NCBI RefSeq assembly: GCF_019635935.1
Contig: NZ_JAHBYN010000001.1
Location: 2,167,501 to 2,231,500, forward strand
Length of the DNA: 64,000 nt
From: Parvibaculum sp.
GTDB taxonomy: Bacteria; Pseudomonadota; Alphaproteobacteria; Parvibaculales; Parvibaculaceae
Direction of reading: 5' to 3'
The translations under genes and the position numbers were made by a program. A model generated the notes under the pieces. The model worked only from the letters and a program-made list of their open reading frames with translations, did no database searches and was not told the origin of the DNA. Of the stretch, positions 8,816-18,571 are shown in pieces; the first letter of the stretch is position 1, and every line of letters starts with the position of its first letter.

Positions 8816-9457
8816 TCAGGCGACCGGAAAACCGACCGCGGCCTCGAGTTCCTTCAGCGCCTGTTCGGGCGTCACGACCTTGATCGTCGTCATGCCGAGC
8901 GCCCTTGCGGGCTTCAGGTTGATACCGAGATCGTCGAGATAGACGCTTGCCGCAGCGGAAACGCCGAGCGCCTCGCAGGCCATTTCGTAGATGCGCGGAT
9001 CGGGCTTGCGGATGCCGACCTTCGAGCTTTCGATCACATGGTCGAACAGCGACATGACGCCTTGCACGGCGGCGGCCTTGTCGTGGCTGCGCGCCATGCC
9101 GGCGCCCTCGCCCGCCGAAACATTGTTGGTGATGCAGCCGACTTTCGCCCGCGCCTTGCAGCGCTTCAGCGCCTCGACCATTTCAGGCCGGATGTCGCCC
9201 GACAGAAGTTCGATGATGTCGCGGCCCGGCACCTGGTGACCGAGCACCTCGGCCTCCGCCGCGAACAGGCGGTCGAATTCGTCGAGCGTGCATTCGCTGC
9301 GCTCGAACAACGCCCAGGCATTGCTGTCGGGATTGGTTGCGTTGATCGAACGGATGAGATCCTTCGGCAGTCCGCGCTCGCGCTCGTAGCGCGCGAAGGC
9401 CTCGAACGGGCTCGTCGTCAGCACGCCCCCGAAATCCCAGATCACTGCCTCGACCAT
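8816..9457 (-). CDS. HAD-superfamily phosphatase (subfamily IA, epoxide-hydrolase N-domain-like)
   Basis: 213 residues. HAD motif I reads VIWDFGGVLTTSPF, in which the second catalytic Asp of DxD is replaced by Gly (DxGGV), as in the group resembling the N-terminal phosphatase domain of epoxide hydrolase and ACAD10. Motif II is CITNN, the motif III lysine is in SSKVGIRKPDPRIY, and motif IV is VYLDDLGINL. The ATG at 9457 has an AAAGGCGGGA site. It lies directly upstream of a P450 gene on the same strand, so it may act on a phosphorylated lipid intermediate; that is inference. Confidence 0.85.
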   Translation of the reverse strand: MVEAVIWDFGGVLTTSPFEAFARYERERGLPKDLIRSINATNPDSNAWALFERSECTLDEFDRLFAAEAEVLGHQVPGRDIIELLSGDIRPEMVEALKRCKARAKVGCITNNVSAGEGAGMARSHDKAAAVQGVMSLFDHVIESSKVGIRKPDPRIYEMACEALGVSAAASVYLDDLGINLKPARALGMTTIKVVTPEQALKELEAAVGFPVA

Positions 9458-9523
9458 CTCGTTCCCGCCTTTCCAGATTGCGTTTGGCGGGAACCTACAT
9501 GGGCCGGGCGGTAACGGAAAGCC

Positions 9524-10453
9524 TCAGCGCGCGCGAACGAGACAGTCCTGACCGGCGGCCTTGAGCTTGCCGCAGGCCGTGGTCGCCGCCGCCTTGCTGT
9601 CGAAACCGGCGGCGCGGACACGATAGAAAATACCCTTGTCGCCGAGATCGGCGCGTTCCACGTCGAGCGCGTGGCCGCCGAGAATGGCACTGTGCTTGTC
9701 CTGCAGGGCCTTGTAGGCGGGGCCTGCCGCCGCTTCCTCGCGCACCGCCGCCAACTGCACCACGAAGGTGCCGCCGGTGGCGGGTGCTGTCGCGGTTGTG
9801 GCGGGTGCTGTCGCGGTTGCGGCGGGCGCAGGCGTTGCGGGGGCGGGCGCCGGTTCCGGCACAAGCGCTTCGGGCGCGGCTTCGGCTTCGGCGGTTTCGA
9901 TTTCCGGTGTTGCGGCCTCGGGCGCGGTGGCTTCCGCTTCGGTCGCCGGTGCCGCCTCTTCGGGCGCGGCGGCGACTTCGGGCTCGGGTTCCGGCGTGGG
10001 CGCCGGCGCGGCGGCCTGCATCGTTTCGGACGGCGCCGGCTCCGACGGCGTTGCGGCGGGCGGGGCAATGATTTCGGACGAAAGCGGCGCCACGTCGCCG
10101 CCATCGTTGAGCGACATCGCAACGATGACGCCGCCAAGCAGCGCCAGGCCGATAAAGGCGCCGGCGATCAGCCGCGTCCGGCTGCCGGTGTCGTAATCCT
10201 CCGGCGTGTAGATGATTTCGGGCTCGGGCGGGCGGGGCCGCTCCTCCTCGTCCATTCCGTGCATCTCCGGCCTCTCCGTGACGGGGCGGGCATAAAGCCC
10301 CTGGGACGGGCCCTCCGAACGGCCGATACCGCTGAAGTCCGGCTGCCGGCCGCCGGTGAGCGTGACGCGCGACGCCGGGTCGGCCGAGGAAGGCTCCGCC
10401 TCACCCTTGCGCGCCAGCAGGTCACTCGTCAATGAGGCAGGTTTCTTCGACAT
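9524..10453 (-). CDS. SPOR-domain inner-membrane protein
   Basis: 309 residues. A polar N-terminal cytoplasmic part (about 100 residues) is followed by one membrane helix (LIAGAFIGLALLGGVIVAMSL). Then comes a long Ala/Pro/Glu-rich periplasmic linker (about 130-230). A C-terminal SPOR domain (GGTFVVQLAAVREEAAAG to the end) should bind denuded peptidoglycan glycans at the division site. The ATG at 10453 overlaps the TGA of the parA-like gene by one base, so the two are translationally coupled. The low-complexity linker explains the spurious open frames on the other strand. Confidence 0.85.
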   Translation of the reverse strand: MSKKPASLTSDLLARKGEAEPSSADPASRVTLTGGRQPDFSGIGRSEGPSQGLYARPVTERPEMHGMDEEERPRPPEPEIIYTPEDYDTGSRTRLIAGAFIGLALLGGVIVAMSLNDGGDVAPLSSEIIAPPAATPSEPAPSETMQAAAPAPTPEPEPEVAAAPEEAAPATEAEATAPEAATPEIETAEAEAAPEALVPEPAPAPATPAPAATATAPATTATAPATGGTFVVQLAAVREEAAAGPAYKALQDKHSAILGGHALDVERADLGDKGIFYRVRAAGFDSKAAATTACGKLKAAGQDCLVRAR

Positions 10454-11148
10454 CAGGCGGCACCCCGGAGATCGCGCGCGCCGTGGCTGCCGGTCAGAAA
10501 GCTGGCGGTGGCGAGCGGCGCGGTTTCGCGGCCTTTCAGCCGGTCGTCGAGGAACCGCCAAAGCTCGCCGACCTCTTCGGGCGATTTGGTCTGGGACGAG
10601 ATTTCCATGACGGTGCGGCCGTCGATCATGCTGGAGGCGAAGTCGATGCGCTGATGCAGGATCGAGGGCGCGACCGGGCCGTGCTGGGAAAGCGCGATGA
10701 CGGCCTCGGTGGTGATGCGGGCCCGGGGGCTGGCGCCATTGACCGCGAAAACCAGCGGCTTGCCGACTTCCTCGCAAAGCCGGACCGTCGCCCCGGCGGC
10801 CCTGAGGTCGTGGGGGCTGGGGCGCGTCGGGATGACGACGAGATCGGCAAGGCCGATCACATGGCCGATGGTTGCGGTGATGGCGGGCGGCGTGTCGATG
10901 ATGACGAGGCGGACGCCGCCATCCTTCAGCGTCGCAAGGTCCGCTTCGAGCCCGGCACTGGAGGCGCGGGCGAAAAAGGGCCGCTCCGCCTCGCGCGCAT
11001 TCCACCATTGCGACAGGCTGCCTTGCGGATCGGTGTCGATCAGCGCCACGGGCCCCGCGCCCTGGCGTTCGGCTTCGACCGCGATATGGCCGGCAAGTGT
11101 CGTCTTGCCGGAGCCGCCTTTTTGCGAGGCGAATGCGATGACGTGCAT
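10453..11148 (-). CDS. ParA/MinD-type partition ATPase
   Basis: 231 residues. The deviant Walker A motif KGGSGKTT is at residues 10-17, the switch I region is DTDPQGSLSQWW, and Walker B is VIIDTPP. These define the ParA/MinD family of ATPases that position cargo in the cell. No parB-like gene is adjacent; instead the next gene is a one-base-overlapping SPOR-domain protein, so an orphan ParA role in cell division or envelope positioning is more likely than chromosome partition. The ATG at 11148 has only a weak ribosome-binding site. Confidence 0.88.
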   Translation of the reverse strand: MHVIAFASQKGGSGKTTLAGHIAVEAERQGAGPVALIDTDPQGSLSQWWNAREAERPFFARASSAGLEADLATLKDGGVRLVIIDTPPAITATIGHVIGLADLVVIPTRPSPHDLRAAGATVRLCEEVGKPLVFAVNGASPRARITTEAVIALSQHGPVAPSILHQRIDFASSMIDGRTVMEISSQTKSPEEVGELWRFLDDRLKGRETAPLATASFLTGSHGARDLRGAA

Positions 11149-11391
11149 GGCTTTCGTATTCCCGGTGCCCGACCGCGCCGGGATGTGGCGCGGTTCTGAA
11201 GAACATAACGCTGCCGCCGCGGTCCTTTGCGCTGGCGCGCGCCGGAACCCACCGTCACGGTTGTGAACGAATATCGAAAAGGCCGAATCAGCCCCCGGTC
11301 GAGAGTACCGGTTGACCCATTTCGGCTCAATATATTGAAGTGAAAAAGCGGGTTCACGCTAGAAAATGTGGTTATGCCGCCACAGCGCGCC

Positions 11392-12708
11392 TCATGCGGC
11401 GGCGATTTCTGCCGTCACCTTGAGCATCGCCGCCGTCAGCCGGCCGAGATCCGCCGTGCCGATCGTCAGCGGCGGCGTCGTGTAGACGATATTGCCGAAG
11501 GGGCGGATGAAAACCCCCTCCTCGATAAAGCGCCGCTTGATGGCGTTGAGATCGCCCATCCGCTCAAGCTCGATGACGCCGATGGCGCCTTTCACGCGCA
11601 CATCCCGGACGCCCGGCAGATTGCGGGCCGGCGCCAGCTCGCGCTCAAGCTGGCCGGCGATGGCCGCGACCTGCGCAAGCCGCGGCTCGCGCTCGAAAAG
11701 ATCGAGCGACGCATTGGCCGCCGCGCAGGCCAGCGCATTGCCGGTATAGGTCGGCCCGTGCATCAGCGCGCGGCCGCCGTCTTCGCCGAGAAACGCCTCG
11801 AACACCGGCGCGCGCGCAATCGTTGCCGCCAGCGCCATGGTGCCACCGGTCAGCGCCTTCGACAGCGTCACGATGTCGGGCACGATGCCGGCCGCTTCGC
11901 AGGCGAACATCGTGCCGGTGCGCCCGAAGCCGACGAATATCTCGTCATGGATCAGCAGCAGATCGTGTTTGTCGCACAATCTCCGCAACCGGCGCAGCGT
12001 TTCGGCGTCGTGAAAGCGCATGCCGCCCGCGCCCTGCACCAGCGGTTCGGTGAGAACGGCGGCGACCCGATGGCCATGCGCGCCGAGAAACGCGTCGAGC
12101 GCCGCGGCCTTCTCGTCGTCGGTCGGCAGTTCGGCGATGAGCTGTTCGGCAATCGCGCCCTTGAAAAGCGTGTGCATGCCCTCGTCGGGATCGCAAACCG
12201 ACATGGTGGCCAGCGTGTCGCCGTGATAGCCGCCCTTGAAGGCCACAAACCGCGTGCGGCCCGTCTTTCCGTTGTTGATCCAGTATTGCACGGCCATCTT
12301 CATCGCGATCTCGACCGAGACCGAACCCGATTCCGAAAAGAACACATGGCCGAGATCGCCGGGCAGCAAATCCGAAAGCCGCGTCGCCAGACGGCAGGCC
12401 TGTTCATGCGCGAGCCCGCCCAGCATCACATGCGGCATCTTTTGAAGCTGCGCCGTCACGGCTTCGCGAATATGCGGATGATTATAGCCATGCGCCGCCG
12501 TCCACCAGGACGATGTGCCGTCGATGAGCTCGCGCCCGTCCGCGAGCGTCAGACGCACGCCTTCGGTCTTGACCACCGGCAGCGCCATCGGCGTCGTCTG
12601 CATCTGCGTATAGGGCAGCCACAAATGCGGCGCGCCCTCGACAAGCCATGCCGGCGGATCGTTGACAAGCGGGTTGGCGGGCGGGACGGACAAGGGCGGG
12701 GCCGTCAC
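11392..12708 (-). CDS. bioA: adenosylmethionine-8-amino-7-oxononanoate aminotransferase
   Basis: 438 residues, usual for BioA. It converts 8-amino-7-oxononanoate to 7,8-diaminopelargonate with S-adenosylmethionine as amino donor, using PLP. Visible signatures are [39 protein letters not shown] and the PLP lysine in LSKALTGG. Translation starts at a GTG (12708) that overlaps the bioB stop codon by four bases (GTGA), so it is coupled to bioB. It is the last gene of the leftward bioBA pair. Confidence 0.95.
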   Translation of the reverse strand: MTAPPLSVPPANPLVNDPPAWLVEGAPHLWLPYTQMQTTPMALPVVKTEGVRLTLADGRELIDGTSSWWTAAHGYNHPHIREAVTAQLQKMPHVMLGGLAHEQACRLATRLSDLLPGDLGHVFFSESGSVSVEIAMKMAVQYWINNGKTGRTRFVAFKGGYHGDTLATMSVCDPDEGMHTLFKGAIAEQLIAELPTDDEKAAALDAFLGAHGHRVAAVLTEPLVQGAGGMRFHDAETLRRLRRLCDKHDLLLIHDEIFVGFGRTGTMFACEAAGIVPDIVTLSKALTGGTMALAATIARAPVFEAFLGEDGGRALMHGPTYTGNALACAAANASLDLFEREPRLAQVAAIAGQLERELAPARNLPGVRDVRVKGAIGVIELERMGDLNAIKRRFIEEGVFIRPFGNIVYTTPPLTIGTADLGRLTAAMLKVTAEIAAA

Positions 12709-13742
12709 TTCTCCGACGGGCAGCTATGCGCCGGCATCGACTTGATGCCGAGCTTGGCGAAAAGCTTCGCATCCTTGTCGGCTTCGGGGTTCTTCGTCGT
12801 CAGAAGTTTTTCGCCGATGAAAATGGAGTTCGCACCGGCGAGGAAACAGAGCGCCTGCGTTTCCTCCGACATGTGCTCGCGCCCCGCCGAGAGGCGCACC
12901 ACCGATTTCGGCATGGCGATACGCGCCACCGCGATCAGCCGCACGAAATCGATCGGATCGACCTTTTCGCTCATCCCCAGCGGCGTGCCTTCCACCGGCA
13001 TCAGCATGTTGATCGGCACGCTTTGCGGATGCTCTTCGAGATTGGCGAGCGTCATCAGCATGCCGATACGGTCCGACGGGCTTTCGCCCATGCCGACGAT
13101 CCCGCCCGAACAGACATTGATGCCCGCATTGCGCACCCGCTCCAGCGTGTCGAGCCGGTCCTGATAGGTCCGTGTACTGATGACTTTCGGATAATATTCT
13201 TCCGAGGTGTCGATATTGTGGTTGTAGTAGTCGAGGCCCGATTGCGCGAGACGGTGCACCTGCTGGCCCGACAACATGCCGAGCGTCATGCAGGTTTCCA
13301 TGCCCATGTCCTTGATGCCCTCGACCATCGCGCAGACCATGTCCATGTCGCGGTCCTTGGGCTCGCGCCACGCCGCACCCATGCAATAGCGCGTCGCACC
13401 GGCGTCCTTCGCCCGGCGCGCTTCGGCCAGCACCCGCTCGACTTCCATCAGCTTCGACGCCTTGAGCCCGGTCTCGAACTTGGCGCTTTGCGCGCAATAG
13501 CCGCAATCTTCCGGGCAGCCGCCGGTCTTGATCGACAAGAGCGTCGACATCTGCACTTCGTCGGCCTTGAACCAGCGCCGATGGACGAGTTGCGCCTCGA
13601 ACATCAGGTCGTTGAAGGGCAGGTCGAAAAGCGCCTGTAGCTCTTCGCGCGTCCAGTCGTGACGGGTCTGGTCGGGGTTGGTGCGCGCGGAGAGGGCACC
13701 GCCCTGCGGATTTGTTTCGCCGATACGGGTCTGGATCGTCAT
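12705..13742 (-). CDS. bioB: biotin synthase
   Basis: 345 residues. This radical-SAM enzyme inserts sulfur into dethiobiotin. The radical-SAM cluster motif is [13 protein letters not shown] (CxxxCxxC), and [15 protein letters not shown], typical of BioB, is present. The ATG at 13742 has an AGGAG site; a longer open frame to 13829 has no family support. It overlaps bioA by four bases. The other two late-pathway genes, bioF and bioD, are on the opposite strand 2-3 kb away, with two unrelated genes between. Confidence 0.97.
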   Translation of the reverse strand: MTIQTRIGETNPQGGALSARTNPDQTRHDWTREELQALFDLPFNDLMFEAQLVHRRWFKADEVQMSTLLSIKTGGCPEDCGYCAQSAKFETGLKASKLMEVERVLAEARRAKDAGATRYCMGAAWREPKDRDMDMVCAMVEGIKDMGMETCMTLGMLSGQQVHRLAQSGLDYYNHNIDTSEEYYPKVISTRTYQDRLDTLERVRNAGINVCSGGIVGMGESPSDRIGMLMTLANLEEHPQSVPINMLMPVEGTPLGMSEKVDPIDFVRLIAVARIAMPKSVVRLSAGREHMSEETQALCFLAGANSIFIGEKLLTTKNPEADKDAKLFAKLGIKSMPAHSCPSEK

Positions 13743-13825
13743 GGCTCGGCTCCTGCTGCCGGTCGGATATTGCGAGGCAGCATAGGCGGCTCGTCCCGCA
13801 ATGCAAGATTGGCGGGGTCCGTCCT

Positions 13826-14485
13826 TCATTCCTCGCCCCAGCGGCGCAGCAGCGCGCCCTGGATCTTCAAAAGCCGGTCCGTCAGCGCCCGGTTTCCGGC
13901 TGCCTCGGCCTGACGTAGCGCCAGCGCCACATCGAACAGCGTTTCGCGGTCCTCGGCGCTGCGGACGCGGCTGCGGATCCAGCCGACGGCGGCGCGGCGT
14001 TCGCCCTTGGTCACCTCGGCGACCCGGTGCAGCGTCGCCGACGGGTAGAGCACCAGCGCGCCCGCCTCGAGCTTGATCAGGCGCTCGCCCGCCAGTTCCT
14101 CGACCACGAGTTCGCCGCCTTCATAGCTCTCCGGCGGCGCGAGAAAGAGCGTGAAGGAAAGGTCGGCGCGGCGGCCCCCAATAAAGGCGTCGTCCACGTG
14201 CAGGCCATAGCCCATGCCGGCCGTGTAGCGCGAGAGCAGGGTGCGGATGATGCTGCCCGGCTGTGCGGCGGCGCGGAAGACCTCGTTCTTGAGCAGGCGC
14301 TTCTCGATCAGCGCCGTCAGGTCGGCGGCAAGCCCCGAGGGTTTGGCCTGCTCGTTGTTCTTGACGGCGCGGGCAATGCGCCCGGCCGTGCGCGCGCCGC
14401 TCTCGAAGGCGTCGGCCTGCGCGTACACGGTATCGGCGAGCCTGAGGTCGGCCGCCGTCAGAATGTTTGCGATCTGGATGAACAA
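13826..14485 (-). CDS. PKHD-type Fe(II)/2-oxoglutarate hydroxylase (YbiX-like)
   Basis: 219 residues from a TTG at 14485. The HxD of the iron site is in [11 protein letters not shown]. The distal His is in YPSATLHRV, and the 2-oxoglutarate-binding region is [16 protein letters not shown]. These define the PKHD hydroxylase family, of which YbiX is the usual reference; substrates are largely unknown. No ATG is available in frame near the start. The TTG at 14485 gives an N-terminus (MFIQIANIL) like the family, with GGAAG 8 bp upstream; a second TTG at 14530 would add 15 residues. It diverges from the secreted protein at 14572. Confidence 0.85.
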   Translation of the reverse strand: MFIQIANILTAADLRLADTVYAQADAFESGARTAGRIARAVKNNEQAKPSGLAADLTALIEKRLLKNEVFRAAAQPGSIIRTLLSRYTAGMGYGLHVDDAFIGGRRADLSFTLFLAPPESYEGGELVVEELAGERLIKLEAGALVLYPSATLHRVAEVTKGERRAAVGWIRSRVRSAEDRETLFDVALALRQAEAAGNRALTDRLLKIQGALLRRWGEE

Positions 14486-14571
14486 GACGTGGCTTCCATG
14501 CGAATGCAAGTCGTTTGCAAAGTAAGGCAATCCACGCTAAAGGTCGAGGCCGCAAGCAGCGAGGACGCGCC

Positions 14572-15420
14572 ATGAAATATCGCATGAAACTATGGACCGG
14601 CATCAGCGCCGCCGCCCTCATCGCGGCCTCGAGTGCCGTTGCCGGCAAGACGGGCATTTCCGCCCATGACGGGTCCGGCGATGGCGATTTCCGGATCGCC
14701 GCGATGGGCGAGGGGGCAGGCGAAGGACAAGGAGAGGGCGGAGAAGGCGGCGAGGGCGGCGTCGATCCGGCGGCCGCCGCGACGGATCCGGTGGCCTATC
14801 TGACGGCGCTCGACATCATCCGTGCGCACTACCTGGCCGGCATCGCCATGCTCGACGTCGAGGGCGGCAGGCGTCCCGCCGGCGAGATGTTCGCGCATCC
14901 GATTTCGGAGGTTTACATCGATCTCGAGCCGGTCTTCGAGGCGCGCGGCGTCGCTCTTTTCATGGACGACATGACGGGCGCGGTCGAGCTGGCGCTCGGC
15001 GACGCCCCGGTGGCGGATGTCGAGGCAGCGGCGGCGAAAGTGTTGATGGCGCTCGATGCGGCGGCCGAAAAGGCCCCGGCGAGCGACCGGAGCGCCCTGC
15101 AGATCGAGGCCGCGCTGACCGCCGGCATGTTCGAGCGCGCGGCGAAACAATATGACGCCGCGACCTCGACGGGCGGCACGGACGAGGCCTGGCTCGACGG
15201 CTATGGATTCTGGAAAGTCGCCGAGGCGCGCGCCGCCACGTTGCTGGCCGCGCTCGATGCACGGGACGATGCGGGCGCACTCCAGCAGGAATTGCGCGAG
15301 GCGCGCGAGGTTTTCGGCCTCGCCTACAAGGGACCGACGCCGCCGGCGGACGCCGATATCCCTGCGTCCACGCTGCTCGCGGCCAGTTCGCGTATCCTGT
15401 TGAAATCGAGCCGCCTCTAG
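14572..15420 (+). CDS. conserved hypothetical secreted protein
   Basis: 282 residues. It has a signal peptide (MKYRMKLWTGISAAALIAAS, probable cut after AVAG), a Gly/Glu-rich stretch (about 45-68), and an alpha-helical body beginning DPVAYLTALDIIRAHYLAG. I do not recognise a functional family. The His/Glu/Asp distribution gives no clear metal site. It diverges from the PKHD hydroxylase gene with only 86 bp between, so they share a promoter region. It is followed by bioF after about 70 bp. Confidence 0.75.
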   Translation: MKYRMKLWTGISAAALIAASSAVAGKTGISAHDGSGDGDFRIAAMGEGAGEGQGEGGEGGEGGVDPAAAATDPVAYLTALDIIRAHYLAGIAMLDVEGGRRPAGEMFAHPISEVYIDLEPVFEARGVALFMDDMTGAVELALGDAPVADVEAAAAKVLMALDAAAEKAPASDRSALQIEAALTAGMFERAAKQYDAATSTGGTDEAWLDGYGFWKVAEARAATLLAALDARDDAGALQQELREAREVFGLAYKGPTPPADADIPASTLLAASSRILLKSSRL

Positions 15421-15491
15421 AGCGTTTTCCGACAAAGCACTTGCGCGAGACCGCCGCCACGGCCCATACCTCCCCGGCAAAGGAGAGCGCG

Positions 15492-16664
15492 ATGGCGGGT
15501 TCACTGGACGATTTCGCAAGCGGCAAGCTTGCGGCGCTGGAGGCTGTGGCGCTGCGCCGCCGCCTGATCGAGACCGACCGCCGCGAAGGCGTGCGTGCGA
15601 CGCGGAACGGCCGCGAATTGATTTCCTTCTGCTGCAACGACTATCTCAATCTCTCGCAGCATCCGGAGGTGAAACGCGCCGCCATCGCTGCGACCGAAAA
15701 ATATGGCGTGGGCGCCGGAGCCTCGCGCCTCGTCTCCGGCAATCATCCGCTTTTCGCCGAACTCGAACGCCGCCTCGCGGAATGGAAGGAAGCGGAGGAT
15801 TGCGTCGTCTTCGGTTCGGGCTACATGGCCAATCTCGGCATCGTCCCGGCGCTGGTGGGCGCGGGCGATCTCATCCTCGCCGACGAGCTTTCCCATGCCT
15901 GCCTGATGTCGGGCGCGAAACTCTCGGGCGCCGAATTTGCGATCTTCCGCCACAACGATCTCGTGCATCTCGATGCCCTGCTCGCCGCGCGGCGCGGAAC
16001 CGCGAAACATTGCCTGATCCTGACCGACGGCATTTTCAGCATGGATGGCGACGCCGCGCCGGTTGCCGAACTGGCAGCACGCGCCGCACACCACGACGCA
16101 TGGCTGATGACGGATGACGCGCACGGCATTGGCGTTGTCGGCCGCGACGGGCGCGGTTCGAGTTTCATGGGCGCGGAAAAAGCCGCGGTGCCGCTGCAGA
16201 TGGGCACGCTGTCGAAGGCCGTCGGTTCCTATGGCGGCTATCTCTGCGCCAGCCGCGCCGTCTGCGACCTGATCCGCACCCGCGCCCGCACGTTGATCTA
16301 TTCGACCGGCCTGCCGCCCGGCGCGGTCGCCGCTTCGATCGCCGCGCTCGATTTCATTCGCGCGAACCCGGATTATTGCAGGCGTCCGGTCGAGAAGGCG
16401 CGCGGCTTTGCCCGCGCGCTGGGTTTGCCCGCGCCCGAAAGCCCCATCGTGCCGCTGATCCTCGGCGACGCGGAGGCGACGCTGGTCGCCTCGGCGCTGC
16501 TTGAGGCCGAAGGCTTCCTCGTCACCGGCATCCGCCCGCCCACCGTGCCCGCCGGCACCGCGCGGCTGCGCTTCACTTTCACCGCCGAACATGACGACGC
16601 CGACATCGCCCGTCTCGTCGCCCTCGTCCGTGAACGGATTATCCCGCGCAAGGCCGCTGAGTAG
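15492..16664 (+). CDS. bioF: 8-amino-7-oxononanoate synthase
   Basis: 390 residues, standard for BioF. It condenses pimeloyl-ACP (or -CoA) with L-alanine, using PLP. Typical segments are SFCCNDYLNLSQHP, GAGASRLVSGNH, TDDAHGIGVVG and the PLP-lysine loop LSKAVGSYGGYL. The ATG at 15492 follows AGGAGAG; the upstream part of the open frame is non-coding. The next gene is bioD, about 180 bp downstream, after a G/C-rich inverted-repeat element. Confidence 0.95.
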   Translation: MAGSLDDFASGKLAALEAVALRRRLIETDRREGVRATRNGRELISFCCNDYLNLSQHPEVKRAAIAATEKYGVGAGASRLVSGNHPLFAELERRLAEWKEAEDCVVFGSGYMANLGIVPALVGAGDLILADELSHACLMSGAKLSGAEFAIFRHNDLVHLDALLAARRGTAKHCLILTDGIFSMDGDAAPVAELAARAAHHDAWLMTDDAHGIGVVGRDGRGSSFMGAEKAAVPLQMGTLSKAVGSYGGYLCASRAVCDLIRTRARTLIYSTGLPPGAVAASIAALDFIRANPDYCRRPVEKARGFARALGLPAPESPIVPLILGDAEATLVASALLEAEGFLVTGIRPPTVPAGTARLRFTFTAEHDDADIARLVALVRERIIPRKAAE

Positions 16665-16683
16665 GTAAGACAGCGCCCTCCTC

Positions 16684-16825
16684 ACCTCCCCCTCGCGGGG
16701 AGGTCGAGAAATTCGCACTTGGCGGATTTTTCGGGTGGGGGGCTACAGCAGTCGATAAAACCGGTTGCATCGGAATTCTTGCGAAGACACCCCCCACCCC
16801 AACCCCTCCCCGCGAGGGGGAGGGG
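16684..16825. repeat. intergenic inverted-repeat element (REP-like)
   Basis: The space between bioF and bioD starts with the hairpin ACCTCCCC-CTCG-CGGGGAGGT (16684-16704) and ends with a related hairpin in opposite orientation (16803-16825). About 100 bp lies between. The arms resemble the short palindromic intergenic repeats common in alphaproteobacteria. No other copy was noticed in the window. Confidence 0.55.
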
Positions 16826-16844
16826 CTTCAACGAACGAGCTAAC

Positions 16845-17492
16845 ATGACCGCGATCTTCGTCACCTCCTCCGGCACCGAAATCGGCAAGACCTATGTCTC
16901 GGCCATGCTGACCCGCGAATTGAAGGCGCGCGCCATCAAGCCGCTGGTCAGCGGTTTCGACGAGGCGACCTTCCCCGAAAGCGACCCGGCGATGCTGCTG
17001 GCCGCGATGGGCGAGGACGTGACGTTCGAAAACGCGGCGCTGGTCTCGCGCTGGCGCTTCAAGGCGGCGCTGTCGCCCGACATGGCGGCGAAACGCGAAA
17101 ACCGGACGATCGATTTCGCGGCACTGGTGGAAGAATGCGTCGACGCCGCGGCAAGGCACGACCCGCTCGTCATCGAAGGTGTCGGCGGATTGATGGTGCC
17201 GTTCGACGCCACCCGCACGGTGCTCGACTGGATGAAGGCGCTTGATGCGCGCATGAAAATAGCGCCGCTCCTCGTCGTCGGCGCCTATCTCGGCACGATC
17301 AGTCACACGCTGACCACGCTTGCCGTCATGCGCGGCGAAGGTCTGCCACCGCGCGCCATTGTCGTCAGCGAGGCGGCGCCAGGCCCCGTGCCGGTCGAGG
17401 AAACGGCCGAAACCATTGCGCGCTTTTCGGGCGGCATACCGGTGCGCGCCCTGTCGCGTGGCCGGACCGTGCCGCTCGCCGACCTCTTCTGA
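16845..17492 (+). CDS. bioD: dethiobiotin synthetase
   Basis: 215 residues. The P-loop reads SSGTEIGKTYVSAML (GxxxxGKT), followed by the EGVGGLMVPF segment typical of BioD. It closes the ureido ring of dethiobiotin from diaminopelargonate with CO2 and ATP. The ATG at 16845 directly precedes the P-loop strand; the longer open frame runs back through the repeat element and is not used. With bioA, bioB and bioF nearby, the four late biotin steps are all in this window. No bioC or bioH is seen. Confidence 0.93.
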   Translation: MTAIFVTSSGTEIGKTYVSAMLTRELKARAIKPLVSGFDEATFPESDPAMLLAAMGEDVTFENAALVSRWRFKAALSPDMAAKRENRTIDFAALVEECVDAAARHDPLVIEGVGGLMVPFDATRTVLDWMKALDARMKIAPLLVVGAYLGTISHTLTTLAVMRGEGLPPRAIVVSEAAPGPVPVEETAETIARFSGGIPVRALSRGRTVPLADLF

Positions 17493-17515
17493 AGGCCGGG
17501 CGACGGGTGTCGCCG

Positions 17516-17692
17516 TCAGCGGACGCCGATGGCGCCGAGAACGCCGAAGAGTTGCAGCAGCCAGACAATGACGACGATCACGACGACGACGTTGAGGATC
17601 TGCTTGATCTTCGGATCCATCGGTATGTAGTTGTTGACGAGCCACAACAGCACGCCCACGACGATCAGTGTAATGACAAGATTGAGAAGCAT
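17516..17692 (-). CDS. small membrane protein (Thivi_2564-type)
   Basis: 58 residues: MLLNLVITLIVVGVLLWLV, then NNYIPMDPKIKQILN, then a second hydrophobic segment to the end. Two membrane helices joined by the short NYIPMDPKIK loop match a widespread family of tiny membrane proteins without assigned function. An AGAGGAA site lies 9 bp before the ATG. It ends 24 bp from the convergent bioD stop codon. Conservation of the loop makes it very likely a real gene. Confidence 0.8.
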   Translation of the reverse strand: MLLNLVITLIVVGVLLWLVNNYIPMDPKIKQILNVVVVIVVIVWLLQLFGVLGAIGVR

Positions 17693-17795
17693 GCGGGGGA
17701 TTCCTCTTCTGTCTTGTTTCGAACCGGATTGCGATGTTCCGGCTCAAGCAAGGCAGAATGAAGGCCGTGACGCGAAAAATTTGTCCGTGTCTGCC

Positions 17796-17975
17796 CTATT
17801 TTGGGCCAATCAGCGCCCAGAGGATCAATCCGACGATCGGAACGACAATCACGCCGGCGATCCACACCGCCTTCCAGATCGGGTCGGCGCCGCTCTGCGC
17901 AATGCGGACGATCGCATAGATGACCGCCACCAGCAGCAATATACCGAAAAAGCCTCCGAAAGGTCCGCCGGGCAT
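17796..17975 (-). CDS. small PLDNc-type membrane protein
   Basis: 59 residues from the ATG at 17975 (MPGGPFGGFFGILLLVAV). Two hydrophobic segments flank a short polar loop ending DPIWKAVWIAGVI, then VVPIVGLILWALIG, as in the phospholipase-D-nuclease N-terminal (PLDNc_N) small-protein family. An AAGGGA site sits about 10 bp upstream. A GTG at 17993 could add six residues. Function unknown. Confidence 0.75.
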   Translation of the reverse strand: MPGGPFGGFFGILLLVAVIYAIVRIAQSGADPIWKAVWIAGVIVVPIVGLILWALIGPK

Positions 17976-18044
17976 CGAGATGTTTCCCTTCACGCGAAAT
18001 GCAACGGCGACAGCCTAAAGCCTGCCGCCGCACATGCAAACCGC

Positions 18045-18560
18045 TCAGAGAAGGCGCGGTGCGGAAATTCCCTCGAATTCGAGCAGCCATTTCTTTGTCG
18101 GCAAGCCGCCGCCGAAGCCGGTCAGCGATCCGTCGGCGCCGATCACGCGGTGGCAGGGCACGATGACGGGGATTGGATTGCGGCCGTTCGCGAGCCCGAC
18201 GGCGCGCATGCCTTTCGGATTGCCGATGGCGCGCGCGATCTCGGCATAGGAGCGCGTCTCGCCGAAGGGAATGTCGGCCAGCGCCCGCCACACGCTTTTC
18301 TGGAATGGCGTGCCGCTGGCGGCAAGCGTGAGGCCGCTGAAATCCTTCTTCCGCCCCTCGAAATAGAGATCGAGCGCTTTCAGTGCTTTGTCGCGATGCG
18401 CCCGCGCCTTCGCGCTGCCCTCGCGCTTCGGGAAGCCCGCATCCTTCTGGTTCGGAAACAGCACCGCCGCAAGGCCGTCGTCGATGGCGGCGATCCGCAG
18501 GCGCCCGATCGGCGTGTCGAGTGTCGCGGTGGCGAGCGTGTCGTCGTCCGGAAGTTTCAT
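18045..18560 (-). CDS. ogt: methylated-DNA-[protein]-cysteine S-methyltransferase
   Basis: 171 residues. The active-site motif PCHRV is in VIVPCHRVIGADGSLTG, and the helix-turn-helix region includes GETRSYAEIARAIGNPKGMR. It repairs O6-methylguanine and O4-methylthymine by a suicide methyl transfer to the active-site Cys. I chose the ATG at 18560, which follows GGTGAGG; the open frame extends to 18584 but then overlaps the upstream gene. It lies 11 bp after the Ada/AlkA gene, forming a two-gene alkylation-repair operon. Confidence 0.93.
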   Translation of the reverse strand: MKLPDDDTLATATLDTPIGRLRIAAIDDGLAAVLFPNQKDAGFPKREGSAKARAHRDKALKALDLYFEGRKKDFSGLTLAASGTPFQKSVWRALADIPFGETRSYAEIARAIGNPKGMRAVGLANGRNPIPVIVPCHRVIGADGSLTGFGGGLPTKKWLLEFEGISAPRLL

Positions 18561-18571
18561 CGTCCTCACCT

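Noticed and set aside
10454..11206. extension of the SPOR protein through the ParA gene to 11206
   Set aside because: The upstream residues are an out-of-frame reading of parA; the true start is the ATG overlapping the parA stop.
15421..15448. REP-like sequence AGCGTTTTCCGACAAAG before bioF
   Set aside because: Resembles a common alphaproteobacterial repeat arm, but only one arm is present and no second copy was seen.
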